Source: Azospirillum sp. B510 (GTDB lineage Bacteria; Pseudomonadota; Alphaproteobacteria; Azospirillales; Azospirillaceae). Taken from it: DNA of 64,000 nt. Below the pieces are notes generated by a model. It was not told where the DNA came from. It saw nothing but the letters and a program-made list of their open reading frames with translations, and did not search any database. Position numbers and translations under genes: made by a program. Shown piece after piece: positions 1 to 8,986 of the stretch (position 1 is the first letter of the stretch; the number at the start of each line of letters is the position of its first letter). The stretch covers positions 124,001 through 188,000 of the forward strand of contig NC_013854.1 of assembly GCF_000010725.1 (NCBI RefSeq). The letters run 5' to 3'.

Positions 1-305
1 ACCACCTCGGCGCCCATCCGTGCCAGCGGTTCGGCCAGCAGGCCGCCGCCACAGCCGATGTCGACCACCCGCAGCCCTGCCAGCGGCGCCGGCGCCAGCG
101 GGTCGCGGCCCAGCCGCTTGCACACGCTGTCGCGGATGTAGGTCAGGCGCAGCGGGTTCAGCCGGTGCAGCGGCTTGAACTTGCCGGCCGGATCCCACCA
201 CTCGGCGGCGATGGCGGAGAAGCGGGCGACATCCTCCGGATCCACGGTTCCGCCGGCAGAGACGGTTGCGGACGCGTGCGGGAAGGCGGAGGAGGAGGCG
301 GTCAT
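1..305 (-). CDS. ubiG: Ubiquinone biosynthesis O-methyltransferase UbiG (N-terminal part, runs off window)
   Basis: Reverse-strand reading from the ATG at 305 gives about 101 residues to the window edge. It contains [20 protein letters not shown] and then the SAM-binding motif [14 protein letters not shown], which together are diagnostic of UbiG. UbiG performs the two O-methylation steps of ubiquinone synthesis in the cytoplasm or at the inner membrane face. The N-terminus carries an Ala/Ser-rich extension of about 20 residues. The gene is divergent from the aspartate kinase gene, with 171 bp between them that must hold both promoters. The C-terminal two thirds lie outside the window. Confidence 0.93.
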   Translation of the reverse strand, partial: MTASSSAFPHASATVSAGGTVDPEDVARFSAIAAEWWDPAGKFKPLHRLNPLRLTYIRDSVCKRLGRDPLAPAPLAGLRVVDIGCGGGLLAEPLARMGAEV

Positions 306-476
306 GGTGAAAATCCGTAAACTGTGAGGCGGGACGGGCGCGGGCAACTTGCCTCGCTCCCATCGACGGAGTATGGATACGCCGCCCCGCGCCGGCAACG
401 GTGGAGCGGGGGTGCGCTCAGCCGACCCGCATGATCGACAGACATCGTGACCGGGCGGCCAGACATGGTGTGAGGT

Positions 477-1712
477 ATGGCGCGGATCGTCCTGAAGTTC
501 GGAGGCACGTCGGTCGGCGACATCGACCGCATCAAGAACGTGGCCCGGAAGGTCGAGCAAGAGGTGAAGGCGGGGCATCAGGTCGCCGTCGTCGTGTCGG
601 CGATGTCCGGCGTGACCAACCAGCTCGTCAAATACTGCAACGACATCGACAAGCTGCACGACGCCCGCGAATATGACGCGGTCGTGGCGTCCGGCGAGCA
701 GGTGACCTCCGGCCTGCTGGCCGTCGCCCTGCAATCGCTCGGCATTCCCGCCCGCTCCTGGGCCGGCTGGCAGATTCCGATCCGCACCGACGACACCCAC
801 GGCAAGGCGCGCATCGTCTCCATCGACACCACCGAGATGGAAAAATCCCTGCAGACCGGCGAAGTCGCCGTGGTCGCGGGCTTCCAGGGCGTGTCGGAGC
901 AGGGCCGCATCACCACGCTGGGCCGCGGCGGTTCCGACACCTCGGCGGTGGCGCTGGCGGCGGCGGTGAAGGCCGACCGCTGCGACATCTACACCGACGT
1001 CGACGGCGTCTACACCACCGACCCGCGCATCGTCACCAAGGCGCGCAAGCTCGACAAGATCACCTACGAGGAGATGCTGGAGCTGGCCTCGCAGGGCGCC
1101 AAGGTGTTGCAGACCCGCTCGGTCGAGATGGCGATGAACCACCGCGTGCGCGTGCAGGTGCTGTCGAGCTTCGAAGCGGCGGCCGGCAGCGCGCTTCCCG
1201 GAACCCTGGTTGTTGACGAGGACGAGATCGTGGAAAAGGAAGTTGTGAGCGGCATCGCCTACAGCCGCGACGAGGCGAAGATCACCCTGGTGGGCGTCGC
1301 CGACCAGCCGGGCGTCGCCGCCGCCATCTTCGGTCCGCTGACCGACAACGCCGTCAACGTCGACATGATCGTCCAGAACGTGTCGGAAGACGGCAAGTCG
1401 ACCGACATGACCTTCACCGTCGGCAAGGCCGATCTGGCCCGCGCCGTCAAGGTGCTGGAGGACGCCCAGTCCACCCTGAACTACAAGCGCATCGTCTCGG
1501 ATGCCAATGTGGTGAAGGTGTCGGTCATCGGCGTCGGCATGCGCAGCCATGCCGGCGTCGCCCAGCGCATGTTCAAGGCGCTGGCCGACAAGGGCATCAA
1601 CATCCAGGTCATCTCGACCTCCGAGATCAAGATTTCGGTCCTGATCGCCGAGGAGTATGCGGAGCTGGCGCTGCGCGCCCTGCACACCGCCTACGGCCTG
1701 GACGCCGCCTGA
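477..1712 (+). CDS. lysC: Aspartate kinase
   Basis: 411 residues, the usual length for a monofunctional class II aspartate kinase. It catalyses ATP-dependent phosphorylation of aspartate, the first step toward lysine, threonine, methionine and diaminopimelate. The N-terminus has the family signature KFGGTSVGD (residues about 7-15), then [21 protein letters not shown] and [12 protein letters not shown]. Two ACT-type regulatory domains follow (about 265-340 and 345-411), implying feedback control by amino acids. The start at 477 gives the canonical [10 protein letters not shown]. It is divergent from ubiG, a common alphaproteobacterial arrangement. Confidence 0.96.
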   Translation: MARIVLKFGGTSVGDIDRIKNVARKVEQEVKAGHQVAVVVSAMSGVTNQLVKYCNDIDKLHDAREYDAVVASGEQVTSGLLAVALQSLGIPARSWAGWQIPIRTDDTHGKARIVSIDTTEMEKSLQTGEVAVVAGFQGVSEQGRITTLGRGGSDTSAVALAAAVKADRCDIYTDVDGVYTTDPRIVTKARKLDKITYEEMLELASQGAKVLQTRSVEMAMNHRVRVQVLSSFEAAAGSALPGTLVVDEDEIVEKEVVSGIAYSRDEAKITLVGVADQPGVAAAIFGPLTDNAVNVDMIVQNVSEDGKSTDMTFTVGKADLARAVKVLEDAQSTLNYKRIVSDANVVKVSVIGVGMRSHAGVAQRMFKALADKGINIQVISTSEIKISVLIAEEYAELALRALHTAYGLDAA

Positions 1713-1764
1713 GCGCAGGTGGCGCCCGGGTGTCGGGGACCGCAACATCAGGAAAGGGCCGGCC

Positions 1765-2901
1765 ATGACCGACGCCATATCGCACGCGGCGGCAGGACCG
1801 GCCCAGTCCCGTCTCGACAGACCCCGTTCCGACCACTCCCGGCAGCAACAATCCCGTCTCGACCGGCTCTGGCAACGGGGCCGGGACTTTCTCGGCACCC
1901 GCACCGCCGTGATGGGCGGGGCGATGAGCTGGGTGTCGGAACGGCATCTGGTCTCCGCCATCTCCAATGCCGGCGGCTTCGGCGTGCTGGCCTGCGGTTC
2001 GATGGCGCCGGACCAGTTGGCGGTGGAGATCGCCGCCACCCGGGCGCTGACCGCCAAGCCGTTCGGCGTCAACCTGATCAACATGCATCCGGCGCTCGAC
2101 CGGCTGATCGACGTCTGCCGCGAGCAGGGCGTCGGCCATGTGGTCGTCGCCGGCGGGCTGCCGTCCGGCGCCACCCTGCGCCGCATCAAGGATGGCGGGG
2201 CCAAGGCGATGGGCTTCGCCCCGACGCTGGTCGCCGGCCGGCGGCTGGTGAAGCATGGCGTCGACGCGCTGGTGATCGAGGGAACCGAGGCCGGCGGCCA
2301 TATCGGTCCGGTCTCCACCACCGTGCTGGCCCAGGAAATCCTGCCCGACCTGCGAGAGGTCCCGGTCTTCGTCGCCGGCGGCATCGGCCGCGGCGAGGCG
2401 ATCCTCTCCTATCTGGAGCTGGGGGCGGCCGGCGTGCAGATCGGCACCCGCTTCGTCTGCGCCACCGAGTGCGTGGCCCATCCCAAGTTCAAGCAGGCCT
2501 TCATCCGGGCATCCGCCCGCGACGCCCAGCCGTCGGTGCAGATCGATCCGCGTTTTCCGGTCATTCCGGTGCGGGCGCTGGCGAACGACGCGTCGAAGCG
2601 CTTCACCGAGTTCCAGCGCGCGGTCATCGCCAAGGTCGATGCCGGCGCGATGAGCCGCGACGAAGGCATGCTGGAGATCGAGCATTTCTGGGCCGGCGCG
2701 CTGCGCCGCGCGGTCATCGACGGCGATGTCGAGACCGGCTCGCTGATGGCCGGGCAGAGCGTCGGGCTGGTCACCCGCGAACAGCCGGTGGTCGACATCC
2801 TGGCCGAATTGATCGCCCAGGCCGAATCGGCGCTGGCACGGCGGGCGATGGATGAGGCATCGTTGGGATTACTGGCGGAGCCGACGGTGGGAGCGCTGTA
2901 G
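1765..2901 (+). CDS. Nitronate monooxygenase-like FMN oxidoreductase (2-nitropropane dioxygenase family)
   Basis: 378 residues from the ATG at 1765, which has a good ribosome-binding site (AGGAAAGGG) 7-8 bases upstream; an upstream in-frame codon at 1657 would overlap lysC and is rejected. The TIM-barrel FMN-binding family is recognised by [15 protein letters not shown] near the N-terminus, [24 protein letters not shown] and [12 protein letters not shown]. The family oxidises alkyl nitronates with FMN, or acts as an enoyl reductase-like enzyme; the substrate here cannot be told. The first 40 residues are Gln/Arg/Ser-rich with a repeated QSRLDR motif and look non-conserved. It sits 52 bp after lysC and 2 bp before ptsP, so it is probably co-transcribed. 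Confidence 0.85.
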   Translation: MTDAISHAAAGPAQSRLDRPRSDHSRQQQSRLDRLWQRGRDFLGTRTAVMGGAMSWVSERHLVSAISNAGGFGVLACGSMAPDQLAVEIAATRALTAKPFGVNLINMHPALDRLIDVCREQGVGHVVVAGGLPSGATLRRIKDGGAKAMGFAPTLVAGRRLVKHGVDALVIEGTEAGGHIGPVSTTVLAQEILPDLREVPVFVAGGIGRGEAILSYLELGAAGVQIGTRFVCATECVAHPKFKQAFIRASARDAQPSVQIDPRFPVIPVRALANDASKRFTEFQRAVIAKVDAGAMSRDEGMLEIEHFWAGALRRAVIDGDVETGSLMAGQSVGLVTREQPVVDILAELIAQAESALARRAMDEASLGLLAEPTVGAL

Positions 2902-2903
2902 CG

Positions 2904-5222
2904 ATGACCGACACCCTCGACACGACGGCCGGAGATGGCGGGATGGGCGGGGGATCGCACCCCCGTTTCGACGGCGCCTCGTCGCGCCGTCTGCTCGCCC
3001 ATCTGCGCGACATCATGGCCGGGGCGGGGTCGGGACAGGACCGGCTGGACAAGATCGTCACGCTGATCGCGGCCGAGATGAAGGCCGACGTCTGCTCCTG
3101 CTATGTGCTGCGCGCCGGCGAGGTGCTGGAGCTGTTCTCCACCGAGGGCCTGAACAAGACCGCCGTCCACAATACCCGGCTCAGGGTGGGCGAGGGCATC
3201 GTCGGCTTCATCGCCGGCCATGCGCGGCCGCTCGCCCTCAACGACGCGCCCTCCCACCCCAGCTTCGCCTACCGCCCGGAAACCGGGGAGGAGCCCTTCC
3301 CGTCGATGGCCGGCGTGCCGATCCTGCGCGGCGGCAAGGTGCGCGGCGTGCTGGTGATCCAGCACAAGGACCGCCGCCGCTATGTCGAGGAGGAGGTGGA
3401 AACCCTCCAGACCATCGCCATGGTCGTCGCCGAGCTGGTCGCCCAGAGCGAGCTGGTCAACCCGGCGGAGGTCAGTACCACCGGCGATCCGGTGCTGCTG
3501 CCGGCCCGGCTGTCGGGCACGGCGATGAGCGCCGGGCTGGCCATGGGGCTGGCCGTCATCCACCGGCCGCAGCTGACCGTCCGCCAGATGGTGGCGGAGG
3601 ATGCCGACGCCGAGCTGGAGCGCTTCAACGCAGCACTTCAGACCATGCACAGCGCCATCGACGATCTGCTGGAGGCGGCGTCGCTGGCGGGGCTCAGCGA
3701 GCCGCGCGACATCCTGGAGACCTACCGGATGTTCGCCGAGGATCGCGGCTGGCTGTCGCGCATCCGCGAGGCGATCCGCGTCGGCCTGACCGCCGAGGCG
3801 GCGGTGCAGCAGGTGCAGAATGACACCCGCGCCCGCATGAGCCATCTGACCGATCCCTATATCCGGGAGCGGTTGATGGATCTGGAGGATTTGACCAACA
3901 GGTTGCTGCAACATCTGGCCGGAAAGACCAGCGGCGCCGACGGCGCCACCCTGCCGGACGACATGATCCTGGTCGCCCGCTCCATGGGGCCGGCGGAGCT
4001 GCTGGATTACGACCGCACCCGCCTGCGCGGGCTTCTGCTGGAGGAAGGGTCGCCGGCCAGCCATGTCTGCATCGTCGCCCGCGCCCTGAACATCCCGGTG
4101 GTGCAGGCGGCCGACGCGCTGAACCGGATCGAGCCGCTGGACCAGCTGATCGTCGATGGCGACCACGGGCAGGTCTTCATCCGCCCGGCCGAAGACATCC
4201 AGATGGCCTTCTCCGAGGCGGTGGCGTTGCAGCACCGCAAGGAGCAGATGTATGCGGAGATCCGCAAGCACCCGTCGGTGACGCGCGACGGGGTGCCGAT
4301 CTCCATCCATCTGAACTGCGGCCTGCTGATCGATTTGCCGCATCTGACCGCCAGCGGGGCGGAGGGGGTCGGGCTCTACCGCACCGAAATCCCCTTCATG
4401 GTCCGGGCGTCATATCCCGACGTGAAGGCGCAGACCGACCTCTATTCCCGCATCATGAACGAGGTCGGCGACAAGCCGGTCGTCTTCCGCACGCTGGATG
4501 TCGGCGGCGACAAGATGCTGCCCTACATGACCGGCGGCGAGGAGGAGAATCCGGCGCTGGGCTGGCGCGCCGTGCGCATCGGACTGGACCATCCGTCGCT
4601 GCTGCGCCAGCAGCTGCGCGCCTTCCTGCTGGCAGCCGCCGGACGGCCGCTGTCGGTGATGTTCCCGATGATCGCCGAGGTGGCGGAGTTCGACGGCGCC
4701 CGCCGCCTGCTGGAGCTGGAGCTGAAGCGGCTGGCCGCCCAGGGGCTGGAGCCGCCCAGCCGCCTGCGCGTCGGCACCATGCTGGAGGTGCCGTCGCTGT
4801 TGTGGCAACTTCCGGCCCTGCTGCCCAAGCTGGACTTCCTGTCGGTCGGGTCCAACGACCTGACCCAATATCTGTTCGCCGCCGATCGCGGCAACCCGCG
4901 CACCTCGACCCGCTACGACCCGCTGGCGCCGTCGATGCTGTGCGTGATGCGCCGGCTGGTCGACGAGTGCGCGAAGCACAAGGTGTCGCTCAGCATCTGC
5001 GGCGAGATGGCCGGCCGGCCGCTCGACGCCATGGCGCTGATCGGCGTCGGTTTCCGCACCCTGTCGATGTCGCCGCCCTCGGTGGGGCCGGTGAAGACGA
5101 TGCTGCGCTCGCTCGACGTCGCGGCCCTGCGGGATTACATGAGCGGGCTTTACACCGGCGCCGACCACAGCCTGCGCGACAAGCTGAAGACCTTCGCCAA
5201 GGATCATGGCGTGATCATCTGA
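2904..5222 (+). CDS. ptsP: Phosphoenolpyruvate-protein phosphotransferase PtsP (EI-Ntr)
   Basis: 772 residues, matching EI-Ntr rather than sugar-PTS EI (about 575). An N-terminal GAF domain (about 25-165) precedes the PEP-utilising EI module. The phosphohistidine domain has GSPASHVCIVAR with His387, and the C-terminal PEP-binding barrel has GLYRTEIPF, GSNDLTQY and the catalytic Cys699 in ICGEMAGRP. EI-Ntr autophosphorylates from PEP and feeds NPr and EIIA-Ntr in the nitrogen-related regulatory PTS, where the GAF domain typically senses glutamine. The start lies 2 bp after the preceding stop. A lysC-ptsP pairing is conserved in alphaproteobacteria. Confidence 0.95.
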   Translation: MTDTLDTTAGDGGMGGGSHPRFDGASSRRLLAHLRDIMAGAGSGQDRLDKIVTLIAAEMKADVCSCYVLRAGEVLELFSTEGLNKTAVHNTRLRVGEGIVGFIAGHARPLALNDAPSHPSFAYRPETGEEPFPSMAGVPILRGGKVRGVLVIQHKDRRRYVEEEVETLQTIAMVVAELVAQSELVNPAEVSTTGDPVLLPARLSGTAMSAGLAMGLAVIHRPQLTVRQMVAEDADAELERFNAALQTMHSAIDDLLEAASLAGLSEPRDILETYRMFAEDRGWLSRIREAIRVGLTAEAAVQQVQNDTRARMSHLTDPYIRERLMDLEDLTNRLLQHLAGKTSGADGATLPDDMILVARSMGPAELLDYDRTRLRGLLLEEGSPASHVCIVARALNIPVVQAADALNRIEPLDQLIVDGDHGQVFIRPAEDIQMAFSEAVALQHRKEQMYAEIRKHPSVTRDGVPISIHLNCGLLIDLPHLTASGAEGVGLYRTEIPFMVRASYPDVKAQTDLYSRIMNEVGDKPVVFRTLDVGGDKMLPYMTGGEEENPALGWRAVRIGLDHPSLLRQQLRAFLLAAAGRPLSVMFPMIAEVAEFDGARRLLELELKRLAAQGLEPPSRLRVGTMLEVPSLLWQLPALLPKLDFLSVGSNDLTQYLFAADRGNPRTSTRYDPLAPSMLCVMRRLVDECAKHKVSLSICGEMAGRPLDAMALIGVGFRTLSMSPPSVGPVKTMLRSLDVAALRDYMSGLYTGADHSLRDKLKTFAKDHGVII

Positions 5223-5671
5223 TAGCGGTCGGCGGCGCGAAGGGTGGCAGGTGGAACTCCGTCTTTTTATCCGCCTTTCTCGCCGGGCCGGCGGGCCGAT
5301 GCCACAAAATACGTGACGGAATAGGCGCGAAAGCCGTTAGGCTATGGGTATGGCCGAATCGAGGCACGACCCAGTGTTGGGAACATGAAGCAGCCTTGCC
5401 GGAGCCAAGGCGTCCTCAGCCATGGGATGGTCCCGCAGGCAAGCAGCGGGGCGTCGCACCGCCGCCCCGGTCGGCCGGCGCACCCCGGCCCCCATCCTTG
5501 GACGCCGCCGTTTCCAAGCCGCCGCCTCCTGCTTGGCGGCCTCGGCCGACGATCGGGCGACACCATGCCAAACCGGACGGACGAGGCCCGCCCGCCGCAA
5601 GCCCATCCTCTTCCCTCGATCTCCGTCGGCCTCGGGTCGACACCGGCACGCTTTTCCATCGGAGGGCCTTC
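5223..5671. other. Non-coding interval between ptsP and the transglutaminase-like gene
   Basis: About 450 bp without a convincing gene. Short ORFs on both strands are Pro/Arg/Gly-rich and lack recognisable motifs or good ribosome-binding sites, so I treat them as high-G+C artefacts. I see no strong terminator hairpin with a T-run after ptsP. The interval marks the left edge of the apparent accessory block. Confidence 0.5.
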
Positions 5672-6481
5672 ATGCGTATACGCCTGGGTTACCAGCTGAA
5701 TTTCAGCTTTCCCGCCCCCACCCCCATGATCGTGATGCTGAACGTGCATTACTCCCGCGTCGGCGATCTGGAGCGGCCCGACCATATCGTCACCAGCGTG
5801 CCGGCGCCGATCCAGGGCTATCGCGACAGCTTCGGCAATTGGTGCAGCCGGTTGGTCGCGCCCGCCGGTGCCGTGACCATCAGTGCCGACAGCATCATCC
5901 GGGACAGCGGGGCGCAAGATCCGGTCGAGTATGGCGCCGTCCAGCATCGCGTCGACGAGTTGCCGGCCGACACCCTGCTGTTCCTGCTGGGGAGCCGCTA
6001 TTGCGAGACCGACGTGCTGTCGGACGAGGCATGGCGGTTGTTCTCGGGGACCGCGCCGGGCTGGGCACGGGTTCAGGCGATCTGTGACTTCGTCCACGCC
6101 CACGTGACATTCGGCTACGAGCATTCGCGCCCGACGCGGACCGCCGCCCAGACCTATGCCGAGAGGCGTGGGGTCTGCCGTGACTTCGCCCATCTCGCCG
6201 TCGCCTTCTGCCGCGCGATGAACATTCCCGCGCGCTACTGCACCGGATACATCAGCGACATCGGCCAGCCGCCGCCTTATGGGCCGATGGATTTCGCGGC
6301 GTGGATGGAGGTGTATCTGGGCGGTCGCTGGCATGTCTTCGATCCGCGCAACAACGCTCCCCGGATCGGGCGCATCCTGATCGCGCAGGGACGCGACGCG
6401 GCCGATGTGCCGCTCACCCACACCTTCGGCCCCAACACGCTGACGGAGTTCCGGGTCTGGACGGACGAGGTCAGCGTGTGA
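5672..6481 (+). CDS. Transglutaminase-like cysteine peptidase-fold protein
   Basis: 269 residues from the ATG at 5672, preceded by GGAGG at about 9 bases; the longer open frame upstream overlaps ptsP and is rejected. An N-terminal beta domain (about 1-135) is followed by the transglutaminase core with the catalytic-cysteine motif RRGVCRDFAHLAVAFCR (about 168-184) and the later YGPMDFAAWMEVYLGGRW and FDPRNN motifs. These bacterial proteins are thought to act as peptidases, amidases or crosslinkers. At the position where the core often has His-Ala-Trp this protein has Ala-Ala-Trp; Asp of FDPRN is present. No signal peptide is visible. Substrate unknown. Confidence 0.82.
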   Translation: MRIRLGYQLNFSFPAPTPMIVMLNVHYSRVGDLERPDHIVTSVPAPIQGYRDSFGNWCSRLVAPAGAVTISADSIIRDSGAQDPVEYGAVQHRVDELPADTLLFLLGSRYCETDVLSDEAWRLFSGTAPGWARVQAICDFVHAHVTFGYEHSRPTRTAAQTYAERRGVCRDFAHLAVAFCRAMNIPARYCTGYISDIGQPPPYGPMDFAAWMEVYLGGRWHVFDPRNNAPRIGRILIAQGRDAADVPLTHTFGPNTLTEFRVWTDEVSV

Positions 6482-6557
6482 TCCGGAGCCACGCCGGCCC
6501 GGCTCTTTCCGCTTCCCGTAACCATGCGGCGCCGGTGCGTCCGCCGCGCCCTTGGCG

Positions 6558-6640
6558 GTCATTCCCGCCAAGGGCGGGAGCCGGGAAGTTCCGCGATCAA
6601 ATGCTTGAATGGACGGGATTCTTGCTTTGGCCGCAATGAC
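6558..6640. repeat. Imperfect palindromic repeat (REP/MITE-like)
   Basis: The left arm begins GTCATTCCCGCC and continues to CGGGAGCCGGGA. The right arm ends in GGGATTC...GGCCGCAATGAC, which is its approximate reverse complement. This is the familiar layout of bacterial GTCATTCCCGC...GCGGGAATGAC intergenic repeats. It lies between two convergent genes and could act as a transcription stop. Confidence 0.5.
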
Positions 6641-6751
6641 GGCCGAAGACGGTGCGGGGCTCTGGCCTTTTGATTTTCCGTGCGATTCACGGTCCAGACG
6701 ATTCCGTTCGAACCGATTGCGCGTCAAGCCCGGCGCCTTATCCGGCGACCG

Positions 6752-7351
6752 TCACCATTGATCGCGATCTATGCGTTCAACCGGCAGCCCCGCCGCTTTC
6801 CAGGAATCCAGCCCGCCACGGAACCAGCTGACATTGGTGTATCCGATGCGTTGGGCGCGAAGCGCCGCGTTCAACGACAGCCAGCACTCGGACGACAGGC
6901 AGTAGAAGACCAACGGCTTGGTTTTGTCGCCGGCGGTCAGGTCATCCAGGCGCTTGGACAGGCGTGCCTGTGTCGCATCGTTGAAGTCCTTGCCCAAGCC
7001 GGCACCGCTCAACCAGACCGATCCCGGGATCGCGTTCACCCATTGGCCGGTGAGGGTGTTCACGATGACGGGCTTGCCTTCCCCCTGAAGCGACTGGGCA
7101 AGGGCATGGGTGGCGACCACCTTGGCCCCCGGCAGCGAGACCGGGGTCGGGGCGTGGTAATTGCCCTGCCTTATGGTGGTCTGTGGAGCGATTCCCCAGT
7201 CCTTGTCCTCGGCGCTGTAAGGTTTGGCCGCAACCTGTCCAGCCGATTGGGCCGCGCTCTGACCACCTGCTCCGGAAGTCTGGCATCCGGCCAGCAGCAC
7301 CGGAGTGATCATCGCGAAGACGAGGCTGCGCATCGACCGACGTGGAGGCAT
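6752..7351 (-). CDS. Rhodanese-like lipoprotein with a CX4CW motif
   Basis: 199 residues from the ATG at 7351. A lipoprotein signal peptide MPPRRSMRSLVFAMITPVLLAGC places the lipobox Cys at residue 23, so the protein should be membrane-anchored in the periplasm. The C-terminal half is a rhodanese-type domain with VFYCLSSECWLSLNAA, i.e. the active-site-loop cysteine followed by a second Cys-Trp. This resembles the CXXCW rhodanese family linked to PQQ-dependent oxidation, but with a longer spacing. It ends with the WFRGGLDSWKAAGLPVE signature. It is the last gene of the minus-strand group and lies 163 bp after the TPR lipoprotein. Function is not established. Confidence 0.75.
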   Translation of the reverse strand: MPPRRSMRSLVFAMITPVLLAGCQTSGAGGQSAAQSAGQVAAKPYSAEDKDWGIAPQTTIRQGNYHAPTPVSLPGAKVVATHALAQSLQGEGKPVIVNTLTGQWVNAIPGSVWLSGAGLGKDFNDATQARLSKRLDDLTAGDKTKPLVFYCLSSECWLSLNAALRAQRIGYTNVSWFRGGLDSWKAAGLPVERIDRDQW

Positions 7352-7514
7352 GATCCCATCCCATCCTCTACAGGAGAGCGTCAGGGATCGGTATGTCATA
7401 GGCATCATTGCGAGTTCAATGCGGCGCATCCGCGCATCACCGGGTCTGGAATGGGGCAATCTATCCATTCCAATCGGAGGGCGATCCGATGACGCTCCGA
7501 CCTTCCCCCTTGTT

Positions 7515-8405
7515 TCAGTCCACCCCGCCGCTTTGCGGCGAACGCGGCCGGGGTGAGGCATCCGAGGCCGCTGTCCGGGCGCTCCTGGAGCGGGCCGTGA
7601 CCTTGCCGGCGCCGTCGGCCTCGGACGCCGCCATGTTCCGGTTCGACAGGAAGTCCAGGTTGGCGCTGACGGTGGTCGCGTCGAGATCCATCCGCCCGAT
7701 ACGTTCGGCATCCGCCTCCCGGCCGGCCAACCCATAGGCGAGCGCCAGCGTCTGCCGATGGCGGGGCTCCGCCTTCGGATCGTTGGCGAAGGGTTCCAGC
7801 ACCGATACCGCCGCCGCGGCATCTCCGGTCAGAAGCAGGGTGAATCCCAGGTTGTTGCGCAGTGTCCGGTCATCGGGCCGCCGTTCCAGCATGCCGCGGT
7901 AGTCGGCGATCGACTGGTCGCAGGCCCCCGTCATGCATCGGGCAACGGCCATTCCGTTGCGGGCATCGGCGTCCGTCCCGTCAATGGTCAGCAGGCGCGC
8001 GTAAGTGTCGATCCCCGACTTCGCCTGGCCGGTCGCGAGTTGGAGCCGGGCAAGTCTGCGCATCGCCACGACGTCAGCCGAATTGATGGCGAGAACCGCG
8101 CGGTTGGCCGCGGCCGCTCCCTCCAGATTGCCGCCGCGCTCCAGCGCCTCGGCCAAGCCGCGCGCCGCCGTGATGTTCTGCGGTTCCGCCCGCAGGGCAC
8201 GTTCGTACAGCAGCGCGGCGCCGTCGGTATCGCCACGCCGCAGCGCGGCATCGGCCACTTGAAGCGTGGCGAGCACCTGTGGCGTCTCGGCTTGCCGGCC
8301 GCCGGCCGCGAGACCATTGTCGCCCATCGTGGCGCAGCCGCTCAGCATCAGGACGATCGCGATCGCCGTCGAGGCGCGTGGCAGGGAAGGGCACCCCATG
8401 GACAT
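7515..8405 (-). CDS. TPR-repeat lipoprotein, TadD-like
   Basis: 296 residues from the ATG at 8405 (an alternative ATG lies two codons in). It has a signal peptide with lipobox MLSGC followed by at least five tetratricopeptide-type helical repeats (about 45-250), and an Arg/Ser/Ala-rich tail. A TPR lipoprotein of this size is a standard part of Flp/Tad pilus systems (TadD, a pilotin/assembly scaffold). The Tad operon in this window lacks a tadD after tadC, so this gene is the natural candidate, although it is encoded on the opposite strand 8 kb away. It lies directly downstream of the IS-split OmpA-fusion gene, so the IS may reduce its expression. Confidence 0.75.
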   Translation of the reverse strand: MSMGCPSLPRASTAIAIVLMLSGCATMGDNGLAAGGRQAETPQVLATLQVADAALRRGDTDGAALLYERALRAEPQNITAARGLAEALERGGNLEGAAAANRAVLAINSADVVAMRRLARLQLATGQAKSGIDTYARLLTIDGTDADARNGMAVARCMTGACDQSIADYRGMLERRPDDRTLRNNLGFTLLLTGDAAAAVSVLEPFANDPKAEPRHRQTLALAYGLAGREADAERIGRMDLDATTVSANLDFLSNRNMAASEADGAGKVTARSRSARTAASDASPRPRSPQSGGVD

Positions 8406-8452
8406 CTCCGGAAGGTAAGGGACGATTCGGGCGGACCGGGAAGACGCGGCGA

Positions 8453-8834
8453 TCAGAGCCGCTGCCGCAGCCAGACCTCGACGCGGCGGTTCTTGTCGCG
8501 GCCTTCCTCGGTGTCGTTGGAGGTGACCGGCAGGTCGGGGCCGAGACCCATGACGCTTTGAACCTGGACGCCGCGGCGGCGCAACTCGTCGGCGATGATC
8601 TGGGCGCGCTGCTGGGACAGCGTGACGTTCGCGGCCCGCGCACCCTGGGCATCGGTGAAGCCGATCAGCACCACGCCACCCCGCTCGTCGGGCTTCTGCT
8701 TCGTCAGGAAATCGACCAGCCGGTCGAGGTCGCGGACGGCCTTGTTGTCGAGGGCCGACGACCCCGAGCGGAAGCGGAGATTGACCGACAGCCGGCGGGC
8801 CTTCGCCGTCAGATCCTTGTACTCCCGCGGCGCC
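8453..8834 (-). pseudogene. 3' part of the IS-interrupted phosphate-binding/OmpA fusion gene (OmpA domain)
   Basis: Encodes the last 127 residues of the split protein: an OmpA C-terminal peptidoglycan-binding domain with NLRFRSGSSALD, GFTDAQGARAANVTLSQQRA and NRRVEVWL. It is cut from its start at the IS21 end (8835). Joining base 8834 to 11450 and keeping one GGCGCC copy gives the continuous reading ETAPREYKDL in the correct frame. No own ribosome-binding site is evident, so this part is probably silent, though an IS-derived in-frame start exists near 8914. Confidence 0.88.
8829..8834. repeat. Target-site duplication, left copy (GGCGCC)
   Basis: Six-base direct repeat immediately outside the left end of the IS21-family element. 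The same six bases occur outside the right end at 11444-11449. The sequence is itself palindromic. Confidence 0.85.
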
Positions 8835-8904
8835 TGCGTATTTCGGCGAATTCGCCCAGGCGTTTCGGTTGAAAGCGCCCACCGTTTCGGCGAAAGCGCC
8901 CACC
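8835..8904. repeat. IS21-type left end with multiple internal repeats
   Basis: After the terminal TGCGTATTTCGGCGAA, related blocks recur about every 21-23 bp: GAATTCGCCCAGG (8848), GAAAGCGCCCACC (8871) and GAAAGCGCCCACC (8892). Arrays of short repeats at the ends are typical transposase-binding sites of IS21 elements. Confidence 0.8.
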
Positions 8905-8986
8905 CGAATTGCAAGCTGGTGGGAGCCGGGGCCGAACCCTGGATTTACGTTATGAAGGTTGTGGGTTTGGTTGCCAAGCACCGGCC

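Noticed and set aside
2409-4343. 644-codon minus-strand frame opposite ptsP
   Set aside because: ptsP has complete catalytic motifs in the opposite frame. The minus-strand translation shows only Gln/Asp/Arg-rich filler.
5337-5699. Overlapping small ORFs after ptsP
   Set aside because: Several frames are open on both strands at once with Pro/Arg/Gly-rich content, the usual artefact of G+C-rich non-coding DNA.
8835-8904. CRISPR-like or regulatory repeats
   Set aside because: The periodic 21-bp blocks are the multiple transposase-binding repeats at the IS21 end, mirrored at the other end.
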